This document shows, piece by piece, positions 21,216 to 30,658 of a DNA stretch of 64,000 bases. The stretch's first letter is position 1; each line of letters opens with the position of its first letter. This stretch comes from Asaia platycodi JCM 25414 (GTDB lineage: Bacteria; Pseudomonadota; Alphaproteobacteria; Acetobacterales; Acetobacteraceae). Where the stretch lies: NCBI RefSeq assembly GCF_000614545.1, contig NZ_BAKW01000001.1:1-64000 (forward strand), in the 5' to 3' direction. The notes under the pieces were generated by a model. The model saw only the letters and a program-made list of their open reading frames with translations, searched no databases and was not told the origin of the DNA. The position numbers and the translations under genes were made by a program.

Positions 21216-21701
21216 ATGACGATGACGAATGCTACAAATTGTGGTTACCTGAAGTTTCGCTCTTTGGCAGGTATCGGCTTATGCCTGATTTCCGGGGCGC
21301 TCGCGGCTTGCACGCCGCCCGACCAGCGTCTGTTCAACCCCGATGCAGGCAAGCCCCCTAAGCCTTACATTCCCCCGGCAGCGCCATCCAAGCCGCCGCC
21401 GGCGCCCTTTCTGCAGATTGTGGCAGGGACCCCCAGGGATCAGTGGGCGTCTGCCGTCGAACGAAGCACCAAACTTGCCTTGTCGCGCAGGCCGACGATC
21501 ATCTTTATCGTTTCCGTGCTCTCGCCTGAGACTAGCAGCCCTGCTGCACAGGTGAAGGCTCTCGAAACCCTCACCGAGCAGGATGGCAAGGCCGTGGCAG
21601 ACCAGATCGTCGCGTCTGGCGCGCCGGTCAATCAGGTGCAGATTGAAGCCAAAACCGATCCGTCTTCGCCAAAGGGGCGGATCCGTATCGATCTGCGCTG
21701 A
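21216..21701 (+). CDS. Lipoprotein of unknown function
   Basis: A 161-residue exported protein. The signal segment FRSLAGIGLCLISGALAAC ends in a good lipobox (LAAC), so cysteine near residue 31 should be lipidated. A proline-rich linker follows (PYIPPAAPSKPPPAP), then a small C-terminal domain with a hydrophobic strand (PTIIFIVSVLSPE) and an ending reminiscent of periplasmic OmpA-like folds (ASGAPVNQVQIEAKTDPSSP). No firm family. Start chosen at 21216; an ATG at 21222 would also work. It is divergent from gap. Confidence 0.75.
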   Translation: MTMTNATNCGYLKFRSLAGIGLCLISGALAACTPPDQRLFNPDAGKPPKPYIPPAAPSKPPPAPFLQIVAGTPRDQWASAVERSTKLALSRRPTIIFIVSVLSPETSSPAAQVKALETLTEQDGKAVADQIVASGAPVNQVQIEAKTDPSSPKGRIRIDLR

Positions 21702-21821
21702 TCAATGCTGCGCGCAGCGTCCGGGTGCCACTGGCTCCCGGCGCAGTTTCGTCGCGTGCGCTGTTTGGGAAAGCGGGTGGAGGTGCTAAGCCCTGCGCCG
21801 TCTTGAAGGGGGGAGGGCATC

Positions 21822-22737
21822 ATGAGCTTGCGCAAGGATATATGGCGAACGGGCATTCTTGATGCGCCTCTGGCCAGCCTGCTGCAAAAACCTGACTGGT
21901 CGCAGGTCCCGTGCCGTTTCCTGCCCGATATGCCGCGTGATTTCCAGTTTCGTGCCGACGTTCGGGGTCTGGCACGAGGGCAGGCTGCACGTCTTTCTCG
22001 AGATCTACGATTATCGCAATCGTATCGGCGAGATCGAGCTGTTCGTTTACGACCGCGAGTGGCGACTGATCAGAAACGAGATCGTGCTGCGTGAGCCCTG
22101 GCACCTGTCCTATCCGCAGATCGTCGAGGCCGAGGGCTCTTTCTGGATGCTGCCCGAGGCGCATCGCTCTGGCACACAGACACTCTATCGCGCGGAACGC
22201 TTTCCCGATCGCTGGGTGCCTGTCTGTCAGATCGATCTGGGTGGCGAGATTGCCGTCGATGCCACGCTCTGTTTTCGCGACGGGTTATGGTGGCTGATCT
22301 ATACGCCGGTCGAGGCGGCCAAAAAGGCGCCAAGCCGTCTTCATCTGGCCTTTGCCCAGACCCTGCACGGCCCCTGGACGCGTCACAGGCAGAACCCGAT
22401 CCGTCTCGACCCGTCAAGCGCTCGAGCCGGGGGCACACCGCTCGAGATCGATGGTAAACTCATGCTTCCGGTGCAGGATTGCGCCCATACTTATGGCGGT
22501 GCGGTGCGCCCGCTCTGGTTCGACAGGCTGACGCCTGAAGGCGTGACAACCCATGTCGGCCCGGCTTTGCCAATTGCGCCCCGTTTTGCGCCGTTCACCG
22601 AAGGTATGCACACGCTCTCGGCAGCGGGCGATATCACGCTTTTCGATATAAAGAAGACAGTGCTCTCTCCGCATGGTCTGATGATCGAGGCGGGACGCGA
22701 AGTCCGCAAGCTGCGCAAGCGTCTGGGGCTGGGCTGA
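21822..22737 (+). CDS. GH43-like five-bladed propeller protein, GIPC-transferase-like (frameshift)
   Basis: The chain resembles the bacterial proteins annotated as glucosamine inositolphosphorylceramide transferase family or GH43/68-like, which occur in polysaccharide and glycan gene sets. Propeller repeats are seen in WHLSYPQIVEAEGSFWMLPE, then LYRAERFPDRWVPV, VDATLCFRDGLWWLIYT and SARAGGTPLEIDGKLMLPVQ. The protein starts MSLRKDIWRTGILD at 21822; near 21958 the frame shifts and continues TFGVWHEGRLHVFLEIYDY. The shift is in the direction of a two-base loss or one-base gain. Rejoined length is about 304 residues. A flippase gene for polysaccharides lies about 3.5 kb downstream, not adjacent. 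Confidence 0.7.
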
Positions 22738-22778
22738 TATAGCTGCCTGACCCGGTTCCGGCTGATCGGGTTCCTGTC

Positions 22779-23687
22779 TCAGGAGTGGGGTCGGAGGGCG
22801 GCCTCGACGGCCCCATCGAATTTCTCCGGCTGGTCGATCATGACGAAATGATAGCTGTCATCGATCCGCTGGAACTGCACATGAGGCGTCGCGGCATAGC
22901 TGGTTCGATAGAGCGCGTCGATCATGGCTGCGGGAACACCATAGACCGGATCATAGGCGTAGATCACGGTCACTGGAGCTGTGATTTTCGGTAATGCAGA
23001 GCGCAGATCGGTCGTCATGTCGTCGTAAATCGCGTTGGCAACTGTCTTCTTGTCCGATTTCAACCCGGCTTCCACGAGGCCGGGGCGGGCTGATTCGGTT
23101 TTGACCATTCTTGCGATGGTCTGTTCCTGGCTCGTCCGGATCTGGCGCTGTGGCTGTTCCTGCAAAAGCGACCGCCTAAAGGCCTCAGCCTGTGGTTGCA
23201 CCGTTTCGCGCGTGGCGAACGGATTGAAAACAAGCGGATAAAAGGGTAGGGCGTCGACGACGATGACGGCTCCCACACGATCGGGGGTGTCGCTGGCCAC
23301 CATGAGAGCGAGTTCACCTCCAATCGAATGCCCTATCAGTGTCGGTCTGTTGAGATGCGCCGTTTCGATGTAGCGAGACAAAGCAGAAGCGACCGGCTGC
23401 ATGACCTGATCGGGGGCGGTTTTCTGTGCCGGCTCACCCGCAAATCCGGCAATCTGCACCAGATGCAGCCGATAATGTGCTTTGAGCCGCGCTGCCAGTC
23501 CGTTCCAGACAGAGCGTGGCGAGGCAAGGCCCGGTATCAGAACAACATCCGGTCCGCTGCCCTCGATCACGACCGAGAAAGGCTGTGCGTTCTGCTGCGT
23601 GGCTGTGTCGCTCGCGGCCCGCAAGGCTGAGGGGGTGACGAAGAGTAAGGCGATCAGCAGAGCTGAAAAGAGGCGTCTTCGGGTCAT
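22779..23687 (-). CDS. Exported alpha/beta hydrolase
   Basis: 302-residue serine hydrolase with an N-terminal signal peptide (RRRLFSALLIALLFVTPSAL then RA), so probably periplasmic. The nucleophile elbow is GHSIGGELAL; the oxyanion region is VLIPGLASPRSVWNGL; the histidine is in DDSYHFVMIDQPEKF. The arrangement fits the esterase/lipase or haloperoxidase-like branch. Convergent with the propeller-protein gene. Substrate unknown. Confidence 0.88.
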   Translation of the reverse strand: MTRRRLFSALLIALLFVTPSALRAASDTATQQNAQPFSVVIEGSGPDVVLIPGLASPRSVWNGLAARLKAHYRLHLVQIAGFAGEPAQKTAPDQVMQPVASALSRYIETAHLNRPTLIGHSIGGELALMVASDTPDRVGAVIVVDALPFYPLVFNPFATRETVQPQAEAFRRSLLQEQPQRQIRTSQEQTIARMVKTESARPGLVEAGLKSDKKTVANAIYDDMTTDLRSALPKITAPVTVIYAYDPVYGVPAAMIDALYRTSYAATPHVQFQRIDDSYHFVMIDQPEKFDGAVEAALRPHS

Positions 23688-23726
23688 GCATTCCTCTTGT
23701 TTTCGGAATCGTGAAAAGAGGGCATC

Positions 23727-24209
23727 CTAACGACCGGTCAGAAAGTCCAGTACGCGGCGCCAGAAGTGGGCTTCGTCCAGCATCAGCCGCGTCACGACCG
23801 GCGGAATTCCCCGGGCCTCCAGAAAACGTGGATCGCATCCACGATCGAAGATCACGCGCAGAAGCGCAATCAATGCGGCGCCTTCGCAGAACAATAAAAG
23901 GCTGATGCCCAATGCACGCAGCCAACCCGCACGACCCGGAAATTCGGATGACATACCGGGCAAGGTGGTTTGCGCCAGCCATAGCGTCGAGCCGCCCAGC
24001 GACACGCCGCGCATCAGTCCCTGTCTGAGCGACCGTAGACGGTAGCAGCAGTTAAAACTCGTCAGGAGCGTGCCAATCCATAAGCAGACAAGCCAGAAGC
24101 GCGCCATTGGCGGAGACGATGTTGGAATTATTTCCGAAAACCAGAGAAACAGGAAAGCGTAAGACAATAATCCGTAAAGATAGCGCCAGTGTTCACGAAG
24201 AAGCGGCAT
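23727..24209 (-). CDS. Small multi-pass membrane protein of unknown function
   Basis: About 160 residues with four hydrophobic stretches: YLYGLLSYAFLFLWF, MARFWLVCLWIGTLLTSF, a glycine-rich segment SLGGSTLWLAQTTL and LGISLLLFCEGAALIALL. The C-terminal soluble tail (ARGIPPVVTRLMLDEAHFWR) is amphipathic. The frame stays open to 24563, but the ATG at 24209 has GGAG ten bases upstream and begins right at the hydrophobic core; the upstream part is arginine/proline-rich and looks non-coding. No family recognised. Confidence 0.55.
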   Translation of the reverse strand: MPLLREHWRYLYGLLSYAFLFLWFSEIIPTSSPPMARFWLVCLWIGTLLTSFNCCYRLRSLRQGLMRGVSLGGSTLWLAQTTLPGMSSEFPGRAGWLRALGISLLLFCEGAALIALLRVIFDRGCDPRFLEARGIPPVVTRLMLDEAHFWRRVLDFLTGR

Positions 24210-24622
24210 CAAATGAAGACTCCATTTCGATACCGCATCATACGGAGCCGGGGTATTTTGACGATGGCTTCGCCGTTCAAAGTAGCGTGAAGGCAGTTTA
24301 GGCGTGCGAGGTCTTCTCGGGCGCAAGCCGCATGGCATTTTGTCGTTGGCGGGCATGTGACTGCGAGGAAGGCAGCTATAACGCAGTAATCGACGAAAAA
24401 CCGTGTACGGTTTCAGGTCATGACGGGGATCAGGCGGTCTGCCCGTTCGATTGCCGTTTTTCGTTTCCGGGGAGAATTGCGACGCAGGACAAAAGGCCTC
24501 GTCGCCGGATAAGGACAGAGCGCGTCCTTGTCTGAGTTCTGAGCGTTGATCGCGCGCCAGCACGCTCGCAATGACGCGTCGAGCGTAGCTTTCAGGTCAG
24601 TGCCCTTCTTGTCGTTGCGTCA
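24210..24622. other. Intergenic region between membrane protein and selO
   Basis: About 410 bases between two minus-strand genes. It contains only frames without family features, including an extension of the downstream membrane-protein frame to 24563 whose composition (many Arg and Pro) is unlike protein. It presumably carries the promoter of the membrane-protein gene. I see no hairpin or operator worth naming. Confidence 0.4.
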
Positions 24623-26052
24623 TCAAGTACCGCAGAAGGTCGCGTAAACGATCTGCTCAGGCGATGGAGGCATTTCGTAGGCGGCATCGTCTTCAAAGGG
24701 TTGCTGCAGGCGCTGCAGAAGAGCCTCGAAAACCGTGAAATTCCCTGTTTCGGCGGCGGCGATGGCTTCGGCAACGCGGTGATTGCGGGCAATCACGGCC
24801 GGGTTGCTGCTGCGCATAAGGGCTTCCTGCGTTTCCGCGGCAACGGGTTCCAGAGCGCGACGTGCCTTCCACTCAGTCATCCAGCGCTCAAGCGCTTCGG
24901 AAGGCGGCGCTGCAATCAGCGGTTCGCTTCTGGCGAGACGACGGAAGCTGAGTGTCCAGTCCAGCGCGTCGTTTTCCATCACCTGCAGCAGGGCCTCAAC
25001 CAGCGCCCTGTCCTGCTTCTCAGGCGTGGTCAAACCCAGCTTGGGGCGCATTCGAGCCAGCCAGGCCTCCTCATGGAGGCTTTGAAAGCGGCTGATCGCC
25101 TCTCGCGCCCAGGCAAGCGCGCGGTCTTCGTCCGGGTCGAAAAAGGCAGAAGCGTCTCTGCCAGGCGGGCGAGGTTCCATCCGGCCAGACGCGGCTGGTT
25201 GCCATAGGCATAGCGTCCGTTGCGATCGATCGAGCTGAACACCTTGTCATGGCGATAGGTGTCGAGAAAGGCACAGGGGCCGTAATCGATGGTCTCGCCC
25301 GACAACGTCATGTTGTCCGTATTCATTACCCCATGCACGAAGCCGAGGCTCATCCAGTGCGCGACGAGCCGGGCCTGCCTCGCCACGACTGTCTCATAAA
25401 GTGCTCGCACCGGGTTTTCGGCCTCACGCGCCTCAGGTACGTGACGGTCGATGGCAAGATCACAAAGAAAAGCCAGCGCCTCGCGATCTTCGCGCGCTGC
25501 AAAATACTGGAACGTGCCGACCCGCAGATGGCTCGCAGCGACACGTGTCAGAATAGCGCCGGGTTGTGGGCGGTCGCGCCAGATCGTCTCGCCGGTCGTG
25601 ACAGCGGCGAGCGCACGCGTGGTGGGCACGCCGAGTGCTGACATGGCTTCGCTCACCAGATATTCGCGCAGCACCGGGCCGAGTGCCGCCAATCCGTCGC
25701 CGCGTCGCGAAAAGGGGGTCGGCCCCGATCCCTTGAGTTGCACGTCGCGCAGCTGACCGCGGTCGTCGGTCACAATTCCGAGAAGATGGGCGCGTCCATC
25801 ACCGAGCTGCGGCACGAACTGACCGAATTGGTGCCCGGCATAAGCCTGTGCCAATGCAGGCACCCCATCGATACGGGCCTGTCCGCTCAGCAGGGCGATG
25901 CCCTCGGGAGATTTCAGCCATTCGGGTGAGAAACCGAGCGTTTCTGCCAGGGGGGCATTCAGGGCTACGAGGCGCGGGGCCGCGAAAGAGGCAGGGTTCA
26001 CCTCGACAGCCATGGAAGCCGGAAAAGGCGCGCGGCGGAGGGGAAGATGCAT
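24623..26052 (-). CDS. selO: Protein adenylyltransferase SelO (YdiU family; frameshift)
   Basis: Pseudokinase that transfers AMP to Ser/Thr/Tyr of target proteins, linked to redox stress. Family motifs are present: [58 protein letters not shown] and [20 protein letters not shown], the last being the metal-binding/catalytic stretch. Near 25140 a T is apparently missing from a run, after which [17 protein letters not shown] restores the frame. The C-terminus ends VYATFCGT; the conserved SelO terminal Cys appears as FCGT. Start 26052 ([14 protein letters not shown]) has AGAGG upstream; earlier in-frame starts add a non-conserved leader. About 477 residues. Confidence 0.92.
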
Positions 26053-26224
26053 GATACCTCTTGGGTGCAGGCCGAACAGGGCGGTCAGAAAAGCAAAATG
26101 GACGCTCTCGTTACTCAGAGATAACGTCCGCCCGCCGAGCCGCAAGATCAGGCCTGTCAGAAAGCAGGCAAGTTTTTTTGCCCTTTCCCTTTCCATTTCG
26201 GGGCCGGACGTCCAAAACCCCTTC

Positions 26225-27600
26225 ATGTCGAAACACCCCTCAGCCGCCAGACGGATTGCCCATAATGTCAGCTTCCTGACATTGGGGCGTATCGCGACGG
26301 CGCTTTGCAGTTTCGCCTATATCGCTTTTGCGGTGCGGGCGCTGGGGCTGGGCCAGTTCGGTCTGCTGATCCTGATCCATTCTCTCGGTATCATGGCATC
26401 GACCTTTTCGCGCATGCAGTCATGGCAGACGCTCATCCGGTTCGGTAACGAGCCCTATGCCCGCCGTGATCTGGACCTGCTGCGTCAGATCCTGGGGTTC
26501 TGCATAAGGCTCGACCTGCTTTCGGCAGTCGTTGCTGTGTCGATAGGGGTAATCAGCGTTGCGCTTTACAGCCACATTGCGCAGTGGACCCCTTGGGTCA
26601 CGTCGCTGGCCTATGGCTATGCGCTGATCAGTCCGTTCATGTACACGGGTTGGAGCAACGGGGTTCTGCGTCTGACAGATCGTTTCCACCTCGTGCCGAT
26701 CAGCGATACGGCGACGGCCATTTTCCGCACGGCGGGCACGGCGCTGGGTTTTGCTCTGCACCTCAATCTCGGGTTTTTTGTGCTGATCTGGGCTGGGGCG
26801 GTATTGCTCGATTACGGGCTGTTCCTGTTTTTTGCTCTCACGACCTTGCGTCGGAAAATCGGGCTGCGTTTGCGCTGGCGAGACGTCCTGACCCAGTGGC
26901 GCTGGCAATCGCCGGGAATGTGGGCTTTCACGCGCTCGACCAGCATCAACCAGACGCTCGGGGCGGTTTCGGGCCATATCAGCACGCTGGTCGTCGGCTC
27001 GCTTCTTGGGTCCGCCGAGCTGCGGTGTTTCGCATCTGCCGGCAGATTGCCGATGGTATCGTCACGCCAGCCCAGATGTTGTCGCCCGTGCTTTATCCCG
27101 AGCTGGTCAAGATGCGTGACCGTCAGGACTGGCGGGGCCTCAAGCGCCTGACCTGGAAGATCTTCGCCATGCTCTGTGGCGTTTCAGTGGCGCTTCTGCT
27201 CGTCTCGGCCTTTTTCGGCGGGCGCATCTTTGCGCTCATGCTGCATATCCATTTGCATGGCACCACCTATTACATCTCGATCATGCTGGTCTCGGCGGTG
27301 CTGACCCTGCTCATCGTCCCGCTTGAGCCGCTGCTGACAGTCATGGGGCAGATCGGCTTTCTGATGGCCAACCGTACCTGGATCACACTCGCCTATTTTC
27401 CGGTGCTTTACGGTCTGACGGCGACGTGGTCGCTCAAGGGAGCCTGCTACGCGACCGTGTTCAGCAGTTTCATCATGTTCGTCACACGGCTCTGGCGCGC
27501 GATAATCTGCTCGCTGCGCCCGGCAAAAGACGCCCCCAGAGCCCCAGCCGTCGAACAGACTGGCGCGCCGTCCGAAAGCGAGCTTCCCGCCGAGGCCTGA
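26225..27600 (+). CDS. Polysaccharide flippase, Wzx/MATE-like membrane protein (frameshift)
   Basis: Inner-membrane protein with about 12 helices, of the oligosaccharide flippase (PST/Wzx) family that moves lipid-linked glycans across the membrane. The N-terminus is typical: [34 protein letters not shown]. Near 27021 one base is lost; the protein continues [15 protein letters not shown] with [16 protein letters not shown] and later [20 protein letters not shown]. Rejoined length is about 459 residues. It is divergent from selO and convergent on the hydrogenase-like cluster, and no glycosyltransferases adjoin it. Confidence 0.85.
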
Positions 27601-27610
27601 TTTTTCGGCC

Positions 27611-28999
27611 CTATTGCTCTGCCCCGCCCGGATCGAACCCCAGAGACGTCAGAACGAGCCTGTCTTCCCAGCGATCATGCATGAGCGACGGCAGAACAGA
27701 GAGGGTGCTCAGCGCCGGATCGCGCAGCATGATGCCGTCGAGGCGGGATTCCTTGAGCCTCACCCAGCACCACAGATCGCCATGCGGCCCTTCGGCGGCG
27801 CCAATGCCCTCACCCGAGCCGGTCGGGACGGGCGGCGGCATGGGCAGGGGGGCGCCAAATTGCGTTGCGATACGGTCGATGCGGCGCAGGGCGTCGCGTA
27901 TTTCATCAAGGCGCAGGCACTGGCGCGCCCAGCCATCTCCGGCAAGGCGCGAACCGGCGCGACCAGGCACATGGCGCATGTCGTCCTCAAGCTGGCGCAG
28001 ATCGAATGAGCGTCCCGAGGCGCGACCGATCAGTCCACCAAGACAAAAGCGCTCGGCCGTCGAGGCCGTGATGACACCAAGCCCTTCGAGCACCTCTGCC
28101 ATCTGGTCATGCAATCCCTCCAGAACCGGCAGACGTGGCATCAATGCGTCATGAACCGCATGGGCCAGCGTGCAGATATCGATTCCGGCAGCGATCCCGT
28201 CTGGTGCGATCGCATCGATCAGTCGTCGCGAGGCGCCGTGCTGGGCACAGAGTGCGGCACAGAGATCTTCGGCAAGGGCGGCATGGGTGGCGAGAAGCGC
28301 AAACCCGGTCAGACGGGCCATCTGCGCGATATCGCGACAATGCACGGCAACACGTTCGACTTCAGCCAGAAGCGTACGGGCATCGCGCACGGCGTCTGAG
28401 GGCACGAGCCCCAGCGCCTGTTCGACAGCGCGCGAATAGGCCAGAGGCGCGGCCACAAAGCCTGCCGAGACGCTGCGCCCGATCAGACGCAATGCCTCTT
28501 CTGGCTTGCTGCCCTGGAGCTGTTGCATGAGTCCGATATGCGCCACCCCCGGTGTGATCTGTCTGCTGCCCCAGGTGAAAGGCGTCATGTCGGCATGGAG
28601 TGCCTCACGAAAACCGGCATCGGGCGGGGCATGATCTGAAGAAACGGAGCGTTGCGACAGTGGCGAGACACTTGCCCAGCCGCCGTGATCGAGTGCCGGT
28701 TCGGTATCGGCGGCCCCCAGAGGCAGGCAGCCCCAGAGATCCTGTGCGATGCGCTCTGGCCATGAGGCGGCTGGTACCGAGGCAGAGAGGGCGAAATACC
28801 GCCCATCTATGAGCGGCGTACTGGCCATGAGCGGCGTTTCCTGATCCAGAAACAGCGCATAGGCGCGGCAGTCATCGCACCAATGCGCGATGAACCAGCC
28901 CGGTATGGCCTCGATCATGGAGCGCCATTGTGGCTCGTCCAGCGCGTAGTGATAGGGCGCAAGACGGTCGCCTCGCCTTATATGCTGCGCCATGCTCAT
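27611..28999 (-). CDS. HyfG/NuoCD-like large subunit lacking nickel ligands
   Basis: Homologue of the [NiFe] hydrogenase-4 / complex I large subunit. The N-terminal third is a NuoC-like domain; the large-subunit part begins near TPFTWGSRQITPGVAHIGLM. RTLLAEVERVAVHCRDIAQM matches the LAELERIxNHxxDL stretch, and HGDLWCWVRLKESRLDGIML then RDPAL match the end of the family. The two nickel-binding cysteine pairs are gone: the first reads RSVSAGFVAAP and the C-terminal DPCxxC reads DPGGAEQ. It cannot be an active hydrogenase; it resembles Ehr (energy-converting hydrogenase-related) subunits. Start 28999 overlaps the upstream stop as ATGA. The frame is intact over 462 residues. Confidence 0.78.
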   Translation of the reverse strand: MSMAQHIRRGDRLAPYHYALDEPQWRSMIEAIPGWFIAHWCDDCRAYALFLDQETPLMASTPLIDGRYFALSASVPAASWPERIAQDLWGCLPLGAADTEPALDHGGWASVSPLSQRSVSSDHAPPDAGFREALHADMTPFTWGSRQITPGVAHIGLMQQLQGSKPEEALRLIGRSVSAGFVAAPLAYSRAVEQALGLVPSDAVRDARTLLAEVERVAVHCRDIAQMARLTGFALLATHAALAEDLCAALCAQHGASRRLIDAIAPDGIAAGIDICTLAHAVHDALMPRLPVLEGLHDQMAEVLEGLGVITASTAERFCLGGLIGRASGRSFDLRQLEDDMRHVPGRAGSRLAGDGWARQCLRLDEIRDALRRIDRIATQFGAPLPMPPPVPTGSGEGIGAAEGPHGDLWCWVRLKESRLDGIMLRDPALSTLSVLPSLMHDRWEDRLVLTSLGFDPGGAEQ

Positions 29000-30112
29000 G
29001 GGGCTCTCCAATACAGAGCCCAGACAGAGTCAGGCAGGGTCATGAGAAAAGGCGAGGCCAGCCCCAGAGCGAGCAGCTCCCAGAACGGCCCTGTCCTGCC
29101 AAGTTGCAGGCAGGATCAGGCCCAGACGCGCGCGGCTCGCCATCAGGCCAAGGCCAGAAGGCATAGCGCGGCTGGAATTGCGCCGATTGTCGCCAGCCCG
29201 GCCACGATGCCGAAACCGGCTGCGAAGCCCGGCCAGGGCGGCAGGCTGCCAAAAATCCAGAAACGAGCAGATCTGTCGATCGCCGGAGCGGTAGCCAGAG
29301 CCAGTCCACTACTCAGAAGAAGCAGCGCCGGTACAACGCCATGGGGCAGGGCGGCAGCAAGAATTGCCAGCGCCACCATCGGGCGGGGATTGTCCTGTCG
29401 GGTCAGTACGCAAAACCAGAGCCCGGCCAGACCGGCGAGAATCAGCACCATATGGGTAATGTCGCGTTCGGGCAGCCGAAGCATCAGTGTGACGACACTC
29501 AGACAGAGGAGCATGTCCAGAAGAGCCGTGCCCTGCCCTTCCGTTGTGTCATGGGCGTATGTCGTCAGGGGGGGGCCGAGACCGGCCATGAGGCACAATC
29601 CGACAGAAAGAAACAGGTCGCCGAGGCGGAGCGTGGCGGGGTCAGGGGTCAATGTCGTCAGGCTCGTGCCGAGCAGGGCCAGAACCACCCCCGCAAGCCG
29701 CAGGCGCATCGACTCCCAGGCCTGTTTTGCGCGCGGCGTGACCAGGGTTCGCGCAGCGCGAGAATCAGCGTGCCGCTGGCGGTCAGGCATGTGACGGGCA
29801 GCAGCGTATGCACGCTGAGGGCCAGCATGATCGCGGAACTCGCCAGAAAACTGAGACAGAGGCAAGGCGTTTTTCGCGCGCCTGCCAGGAGAGAAAAGGC
29901 ACACAGCCAGCCAGAAGACAGGCCCAGCGCGCCAGAATATCCTGCCCGGAGAGAAAAGGGTCCAGTATGGCAGTCAGCACGAGCCCTGCCATCGCGAAGA
30001 GCCGAGCGGAACGCCCGGCCTGCGCCTCGGGCATGAGGGCGATAAGGCAGGCTGCCAGAAGCGGCCATGTCGGAACCAGAAATCTGGCAATCTGGTGCAG
30101 GGTCTCAGCCAT
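28996..30112 (-). CDS. HyfF-like (NuoN/antiporter-type) membrane subunit, shortened (several frameshifts)
   Basis: Highly hydrophobic protein related to the hydrogenase-4 F / complex I antiporter subunits. It starts MAETLHQIARFLVPTWPLLA and ends MTLPDSVWALYWRAP. The segment GLGPPLTTYAHDTTEGQG matches the family's KxGLAPxHxWLPDAHxEAP loop, but with the lysine, histidine and tryptophan changed. At about 370 residues it is much shorter than E. coli HyfF. At least four indels break it (near 29850, 29740, 29145, 29110); the overlaps at both ends (8 bases with the E-like gene, ATGA with the G-like gene) show the boundaries. Inferred from position and the one aligned loop; details are tentative because of the indels. 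Confidence 0.62.
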
Positions 30113-30658
30113 TGCGCGGCCCTTCCAGACGGAGCCAGGCGAGTCTCGGCATCAGCCAGCCTCCCAGAGCAAGCAAGCCGACCCAGACAAGCGCCGCCCC
30201 CAGAAGGAGGGGCCAGCTTCCGCTATAGCCGCCGAGCAGCAGCAGGCCGTTCAGCGCACAGAGTAACCCGACCAGCTGGAGCAGCGGCACTGGCAAGGCG
30301 GCGGCGCAGAGTCCCGAAAGAACGATACCGATACAGATCAGCACTGGCAGACCCGGTGTGGCGGCGAGCGCTGTGAGTAGCAGGAGCCCGATAGCGGCGC
30401 ACAGCGCAAGCCTGTAGCCTGTTGGGTGGCGCGCCGCTCGCGGAGATCGCCCGATCGCCAGGCAACATGGGCGCGCAGCACGATCCATCCTGCGCCATTG
30501 AGCACGGGGAGCAGGATGAGCGTGGCCATGGCAGGCGCGCCATGGCCAATGACCGACACGCAGGCGGCGGCACAGGTGCCGTGAAAAGGCAGGATACGTC
30601 CGTCACGCCCGATCGCACCGAGAGCGATCAGCAGGGCAAGGCCAAGCAATACGGTCAT
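30105..30658 (-). CDS. HyfE-like (NuoK-type) membrane subunit (frameshift)
   Basis: Hydrophobic 184-residue protein related to hydrogenase-4 component E, which contains the NuoK-like helices of proton channels. It starts MTVLLGLALLIALGAIGRDG; the frame is broken near 30415, after RERRATQQATG, and resumes YRLALCAAIGLLLL. The C-terminal helix pair PLLQLVGLLCALNGLLLL corresponds to the family's QxxGxLxxENG, with leucine in place of the conserved glutamate. Start overlaps the upstream HyfC-like stop (ATGA at 30658) and its stop overlaps the next start, so it is translationally coupled on both sides. Confidence 0.68.
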
